A stretch of DNA of 64,000 nucleotides from contig NZ_KB455575.1 of assembly GCF_000341735.1 (NCBI RefSeq), positions 4,131,924 through 4,195,923 on the forward strand. Direction: 5' to 3'. Position numbers and translations under genes: made by a program. A model generated the notes under the pieces. That model ran no database searches, was not told where the DNA came from, and saw only the letters and a list, made by a program, of their open reading frames with translations. Shown in pieces: positions 60,164 through 64,000 of the stretch (position 1 is the first letter of the stretch; each line of letters starts with the position of its first letter). The stretch comes from Methylotuvimicrobium buryatense 5G (lineage in GTDB: Bacteria > Pseudomonadota > Gammaproteobacteria > Methylococcales > Methylomonadaceae).

Positions 60164-62731
60164 GTGCGCAAATTGACTAAAACCATAGCGCTTGTATCGT
60201 TGATGACCCCGACTAGCGTGCTTCCGTTGGGGATTGGCGATATCACATTGCACTCGGCGCTAAATCAAAGTCTCGATGCAGAAATTGCATTGATGCTTGC
60301 GCCCGACGAAAATCCGTCCGACATTACCGTGAAGCTGGCGCCTCCCGATAAGTTCGATGAAGCGGGGCTACCGTGGAGCTATTTTCTTTCCAAAATTAAA
60401 TTCAACCTGGTTCCCGTGTCCGATAAGCGCGCGGTTATTAAACTCAGTTCGACTGAGGTGCTCAAGGAGCCTTTTTTAGATTTTTTGATTGAGGTGAATT
60501 GGCCGAAAGGGACACTTTATCGTGAGTTCACCGTTTTGGTCGACCCGCCCTCAACTTATCAACAGCCTGTATTACCGGTTCCTAGCGACTACGGTGTGAC
60601 ACCTGCCGAGCAAGAATATGCAAGAGTTGTTGAGCGTCCGGTTGCACCCGCTCCGCGTCGGGAAGAGGCGCGCATGCCTGCTTCGGGCGTGTATGGCCCG
60701 GTTAGCAGAAATGAAACGCTTTGGGCCGTTGCTACGAAGGTAAGGCCGTCGAACGATGTTTCGGTTGAACAAACCATGATTGCGCTGCTTGAGAATAATC
60801 CGGGCGCATTTTATAAAGATAATGTCAATGCGTTAAAAGCGGGAGCACGGCTCAAGGTTCCGGAAAGAGAGGTCATACTGAAACTTTCCCACCGGCAAGC
60901 AGTGGCGGAGTATGGTCGGCAAAATCAAGTTTGGCGCGGCCAGTTGGCGGCGGCAACGGAGGCGCCGGTTGACGAGGAAGTTATCGACTCGCAATTAAGA
61001 CTCGTAGCCCCTACCCAAGAAGATGTTGCACAGACCGAGCGCGTTGTCAGCGGTGAAAGAGATGAAAGATTGTTGCAACCAGTCGATCCTGACAAAACCG
61101 ATCAGGATGAATCAAGCAGAGATGATGCGGAGTTGCGCGCGCGATTGGAGAAGTTGGAGGAACAATTAGCGGTGATGCAGCAAATGCTGGCCATTAAAGA
61201 CGAGCAATTAGCCGCGCTGCAGCATAAAGAACCATCCGAAAAAGTTGAAGCGCCACCCCCCCCAGTTGTTACGCAGCCGGTGAAGGAAGCTGCGCCGCAG
61301 CCACGTCCGGCAGTAAAACCGCCCCAAGCTGTGGCGCAAGAGCCTGTGAGCGAACTTCTGGATTCCTTTTATTACGCGATAATAGCACTAGTCGGTGCCG
61401 GTTTGTTAGGTGGTTTAGGCTGGTTGTGGTTGAGGAAGCGCCAAACCGAAAAAGAAACCGATACGGATAGTATGTTCGCTGCGTCATCGCAGATTAGTCT
61501 TCCCAGTTCAGATGACGAGCTGAATTTGTTGGCCGCGGAAGACGAGTCTGCTTATGATGTCGGGACCGTTGGTGAAAGTTCGTTCTTAAGTGAATTTACT
61601 CCGAGCGATTTCGATGCTTTCGATAGCGACCAGCATGAGGTCGATCCGATTTCCGAGGCTGACGTTTATTTGGCATACGGTCGTTACCAACAAGCCGAGG
61701 GATTGATCCGGCAAGCAATTGTCGAACATCCTGAGAATGACGATTACAAATTAAAGCTATTAGAAATTTTTTATGCCAACGAAAACAAGGACGCTTTCGA
61801 TAGTTATGCCAATGAACTGAAACAAGCCGGCAAAAACGAAAATATTGAATTTTGGGCAAAAGTTACTGAGATGGCCAGTGAAATTAGCCCAGGATCAGTC
61901 TTGTTCACTGCCGATTTTGATACGGAAGACGATATCGAAGACGCGTTGGTGACTGAAAATGTTTCTCGGGATGTCGATGCCGCGAATTCAGGTGATATAA
62001 GTGAGGATAATCGTTTCGACTTCGATCTGCCCGAGTTTGAAAAGATGGAGCATGAAGAGGAGCAGTCATCTTTAAAAGATGAAGAAGCGGAGGATGAAAA
62101 GCCGGATAACAGTCTCGATTTCGATTTGGAGAGTTTTGATTTTTCGGTTCCCGAGCCGGAAGATCGTCCGATTGAGGTTTCAGAACAACGAACATCGGAA
62201 CAGAATCGGCAATACGATAATCAGATCGAGTTCGATTTGAATCCGACAACAGAACCATCTGCAGAGAAAAAAACCGATGCCTTAGGCCTTGAAGAAATTG
62301 AATCGTTCGATTTTGATGCCTTCGATTCCGGTACAGAGCAAAAGCCTGATACTGCCGCCTTTTCTGGGATGGATGATTTTGATGAATTTGATGAATTTGA
62401 TGTATCTTTCGACGAAAAAGAAACTCAGGCCAAAGACGCATCCGGTTTGACCGAAGAGGAAAAGGATGACGCCGGTTTTGATTTTAATTTTGACTTCGCT
62501 TTGGATTCGACGTCAAAGAAAGGGAGTGACGATAGTTTTCCAGACGATTTGGACTTAGGGGTTTCCGATTTGACCGATATGGATGAATTCGAAACCAAAA
62601 TCGATCTTGCCAGGGCTTATATCGATATGGGAGATAGCGATGCCGCTAAGGATATCGCGCAGGAAGTATTGGATAAGGGAAGTCCCGAGCAAAAAAAGAT
62701 CGCTCAATCAATTCTTGACGAATTGAAATAA
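60164..62731 (+). CDS. fimV: FimV-like pilus/polar assembly protein
   Basis: The 855-residue protein has the FimV N-terminal region (LPLGIGDITLHSALNQSLDA), a LysM-like peptidoglycan-binding part (about 185-255, NETLWAVATK), a coiled coil (about 325-355), one TM helix (about 405-425, YYAIIALVGAGLLGGLGWLW), a long acidic cytoplasmic region with TPR-like repeats, and the C-terminal FimV domain (KIDLARAYIDMGDSDAAKDI). FimV organises type IV pili and polar signalling. GTG 60164 has AGGAG upstream; the longer frame adds a non-family stretch. It follows asd, the conserved order, and ends at an intrinsic terminator. Confidence 0.92.
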   Translation: MRKLTKTIALVSLMTPTSVLPLGIGDITLHSALNQSLDAEIALMLAPDENPSDITVKLAPPDKFDEAGLPWSYFLSKIKFNLVPVSDKRAVIKLSSTEVLKEPFLDFLIEVNWPKGTLYREFTVLVDPPSTYQQPVLPVPSDYGVTPAEQEYARVVERPVAPAPRREEARMPASGVYGPVSRNETLWAVATKVRPSNDVSVEQTMIALLENNPGAFYKDNVNALKAGARLKVPEREVILKLSHRQAVAEYGRQNQVWRGQLAAATEAPVDEEVIDSQLRLVAPTQEDVAQTERVVSGERDERLLQPVDPDKTDQDESSRDDAELRARLEKLEEQLAVMQQMLAIKDEQLAALQHKEPSEKVEAPPPPVVTQPVKEAAPQPRPAVKPPQAVAQEPVSELLDSFYYAIIALVGAGLLGGLGWLWLRKRQTEKETDTDSMFAASSQISLPSSDDELNLLAAEDESAYDVGTVGESSFLSEFTPSDFDAFDSDQHEVDPISEADVYLAYGRYQQAEGLIRQAIVEHPENDDYKLKLLEIFYANENKDAFDSYANELKQAGKNENIEFWAKVTEMASEISPGSVLFTADFDTEDDIEDALVTENVSRDVDAANSGDISEDNRFDFDLPEFEKMEHEEEQSSLKDEEAEDEKPDNSLDFDLESFDFSVPEPEDRPIEVSEQRTSEQNRQYDNQIEFDLNPTTEPSAEKKTDALGLEEIESFDFDAFDSGTEQKPDTAAFSGMDDFDEFDEFDVSFDEKETQAKDASGLTEEEKDDAGFDFNFDFALDSTSKKGSDDSFPDDLDLGVSDLTDMDEFETKIDLARAYIDMGDSDAAKDIAQEVLDKGSPEQKKIAQSILDELK

Positions 62732-62739
62732 AAAGAAAG

Positions 62740-62761
62740 GGCCCGTTATCGGGCCTTTTTT
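62740..62761 (+). terminator. Rho-independent terminator of fimV
   Basis: GGCCCG and CGGGCC form a stem with loop TTAT, followed by six T residues. It lies 9 bp after the fimV stop. Confidence 0.88.
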
Positions 62762-62801
62762 ATGACTATCTTGTCTGCTAAGGAATATACACAAAATAAC
62801 T

Positions 62802-63015
62802 CAGCAATTCCCAGTTTGAGCAGTTTCGCCGATTTTAGGGTGTGGGGTATGCCTGTCGAGGAACGCCGTAAACCTATCCATGGGGGCTTGGCGGCAGCTA
62901 AGCGCCAAGGATGGCGTGAATGCAGATTTTGTAGGAGCAAAAATCTGCCCCTGCTGCCGACATCCTCGCCAAGCATACCCCACACCCTTTTTGATCTCCA
63001 AATTGGGAATTGCTG
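62802..63015. repeat. Family B palindromic element, copy B4, with short module E
   Basis: A 214-bp copy with both inverted ends (CAGCAATTCCCA and TGGGAATTGCTG) and the long AGGGTGTGGGGTATGC stem. The tip is enlarged by a short form of module E at 62909-62947. It lies between fimV and the VOC gene. A family C end (CATGAACGTTAGGTTTATG) follows at 63101-63119. Confidence 0.85.
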
Positions 63016-63150
63016 CAAAATAACTGCTGTAAGTAGTAGGCGTTGCGGCGGTTCGGTAGGACGCCTAGCACTTTCATTTATTGGATGATTGCCAGGTTTT
63101 CATGAACGTTAGGTTTATGACCAAATGCTTAGGTGTTCGCCTTGCCTTTT

Positions 63151-63534
63151 TTATTCGGTTTTCGGGCGTTCGATTATTTCTATTGCATTACCGTCAAAAT
63201 CTCGGCAAAACAATGCTTGGCGTCCGGAAATGCTCAATGTATATCGAAAGCCGCTGTCATCGAGTGCTTCCTTGACAGGAGATAGGTCCGAACATGTTAA
63301 TGCAACATGGCGGTCCCTTCCTCCATGAGTCGGTCGGCCAGAGATTGGATCAGGATTTTCCAATTCCAGTAAATGAATTTGCTGTTCGCCAAGTTGAAGC
63401 CAAGCGCCCGGGAATGGAAGATTCGGCCGTTCTGTTTGCTGAAGTCCTAATATGTCCCGGTAAAAATGCAAGGACTTTTCGGTATCGGAGACGATAAGAC
63501 TAATATGGTGGATGGCAAGGTTAAATTTGGACAT
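63151..63534 (-). CDS. VOC (glyoxalase/bleomycin resistance) family protein
   Basis: The 127-residue protein has the VOC beta-alpha-beta pairs: LAIHHISLIVSDTEKSLHFY and DRHVALTCSDLSPVKEALDD, ending DFDGNAIEIIE. The metal ligands of the fold are present (HHISL, HLLELE, HVAL, Glu in IEII). Members include glyoxalase I and ring-opening dioxygenases; the size fits a general glyoxalase-like enzyme. It stands alone between repeats, so the substrate is unknown. Confidence 0.85.
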   Translation of the reverse strand: MSKFNLAIHHISLIVSDTEKSLHFYRDILGLQQTERPNLPFPGAWLQLGEQQIHLLELENPDPISGRPTHGGRDRHVALTCSDLSPVKEALDDSGFRYTLSISGRQALFCRDFDGNAIEIIERPKTE

Positions 63535-63724
63535 AGTCGTTTTGGGTTGGTTGTCGTTGAAACGATTATACTTCGCTTGGCTTTATTGTTGGAGGATATA
63601 GCAAAGCTATTTTATTCGGCGTTTACAAGGTAAGGCTTTTGCTACAAATAATTTCCTGGAATTAAGAAATTTGCAGTCGGTTTGGTTACTTTTTAACTGA
63701 GCGTCATTATTTGATCCATATACA

Positions 63725-63900
63725 TAGAAAAAGCATTTCACCATGAAGATCATGAAGAATAACAAGTTAATTCAATAACTTGTTACACGTTTGTATAAAA
63801 CTTTTGCTCACCCGATAGGTTAGCGAGGATACTCAGGCAACCTTTTGGCTTACTTAATGAACTTCATGGTTAAACTGCCGATTTTAGGATATAGGTTTTT
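63725..63900. repeat. Family D repeat, copy D4
   Basis: The most complete copy: AAAAAGCATTTCACCATGAA, TTCAATAACTTGTTACACG, GTATAAAACTTTTGCTCACC and CATGGTTAAACTGCCGATTT. The stretch 63535-63724 shows no gene or repeat that I recognise. Confidence 0.65.
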
Positions 63901-63907
63901 TGATCTC

Positions 63908-64000
63908 TTACCTAACGATTATGAAGGCCCGGCAATCATCCCCGGCAAAGGAAAGTACGATGCGTGAAGGAGAGCTCGGTTACCCTCCCTAGAGGAAGCG
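63908..64000. repeat. Family C element, inverted copy C5, cut by window end
   Basis: CCTAACGATTATGAAGGCCC, CGGCAA and GGAAAGTACGATGCGTGAAGG are the reverse complement of the C1/C4 right flank. The copy continues beyond 64000. It directly follows D4, as C1 follows D1. Confidence 0.6.

Noticed and set aside
61905-62441. A 178-codon minus-strand frame opposite fimV
   Set aside because: Its His/Arg-rich text is the antisense of the acidic repeats in FimV.

Overview
The window looks like a chromosome segment of a gammaproteobacterium, most probably a methanotroph-type member of Methylococcales. This is inferred from the gammaproteobacterial gene orders (rpoZ-spoT-ridA-recG-ubiC, ubiE-ubiJ-ubiB, hslV-hslU, leuC-leuD...asd-fimV), the 16S-Ile-Ala-23S-5S rRNA operon, the AT-leaning codon use and the very high load of short palindromic repeats. 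No methane-oxidation gene lies in the window, so the order-level call is inference.

Layout. 1-1340 holds one end of an IS3-family insertion sequence cut by the window edge, followed by a run of short perfect palindromes. 1747-3909 is an orphan zeta-toxin-like kinase with a Fic-like stretch in front of it. 4205-8857 is a two-gene signalling operon (HDOD-GAF histidine kinase, then a REC-PAS-PAS-GGDEF-EAL protein). 9213-11623 carries an alkaline phosphatase lipoprotein and an inositol-monophosphatase-family enzyme. 12244-20478 is a tightly packed four-gene operon: TonB-dependent receptor, periplasmic substrate-binding protein, hybrid histidine kinase and REC-PAS-GGDEF-EAL regulator. This looks like an outer-membrane-to-c-di-GMP sensing module. 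20568-28556 holds sirB2, lexA with a previously unlisted 51-residue membrane protein coupled to it, an M20 amidohydrolase, ribA, hspQ, a methyltransferase, hemL and an unknown lipoprotein.

28636-41424 is a long minus-strand housekeeping stretch: ubiC, recG, ridA, spoT, rpoZ, pgk, ubiB, ubiJ, ubiE, a DUF971 gene, hslU and hslV. 41952-47788 is tRNA-Phe and a complete rRNA operon with promoter, boxA sites, tRNA-Ile, tRNA-Ala and terminator. 48359-63534 holds wecC, greB, slyD, a TraB/GumN protein, hemF, an unknown gene with a DUF1415 partner, a CBS-domain protein, adk, leuC, leuD, asd, fimV and a VOC-family protein.

The most unusual property is the repeat content. Almost every intergenic gap over 150 bp contains one or more copies of palindromic, non-coding elements. 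I sort them into families A (CAAATTTCGGC-type ends), B (CAGCAATTCCCA inverted ends) and C (GAGGGTGCGGT-type stem), plus a non-palindromic family D. A, B and C have different outer arms but share one related core of about 19 bases, and they also exchange an inner hairpin module and interrupt each other. They look like modular non-autonomous mobile elements. No matching transposase is visible in the window.
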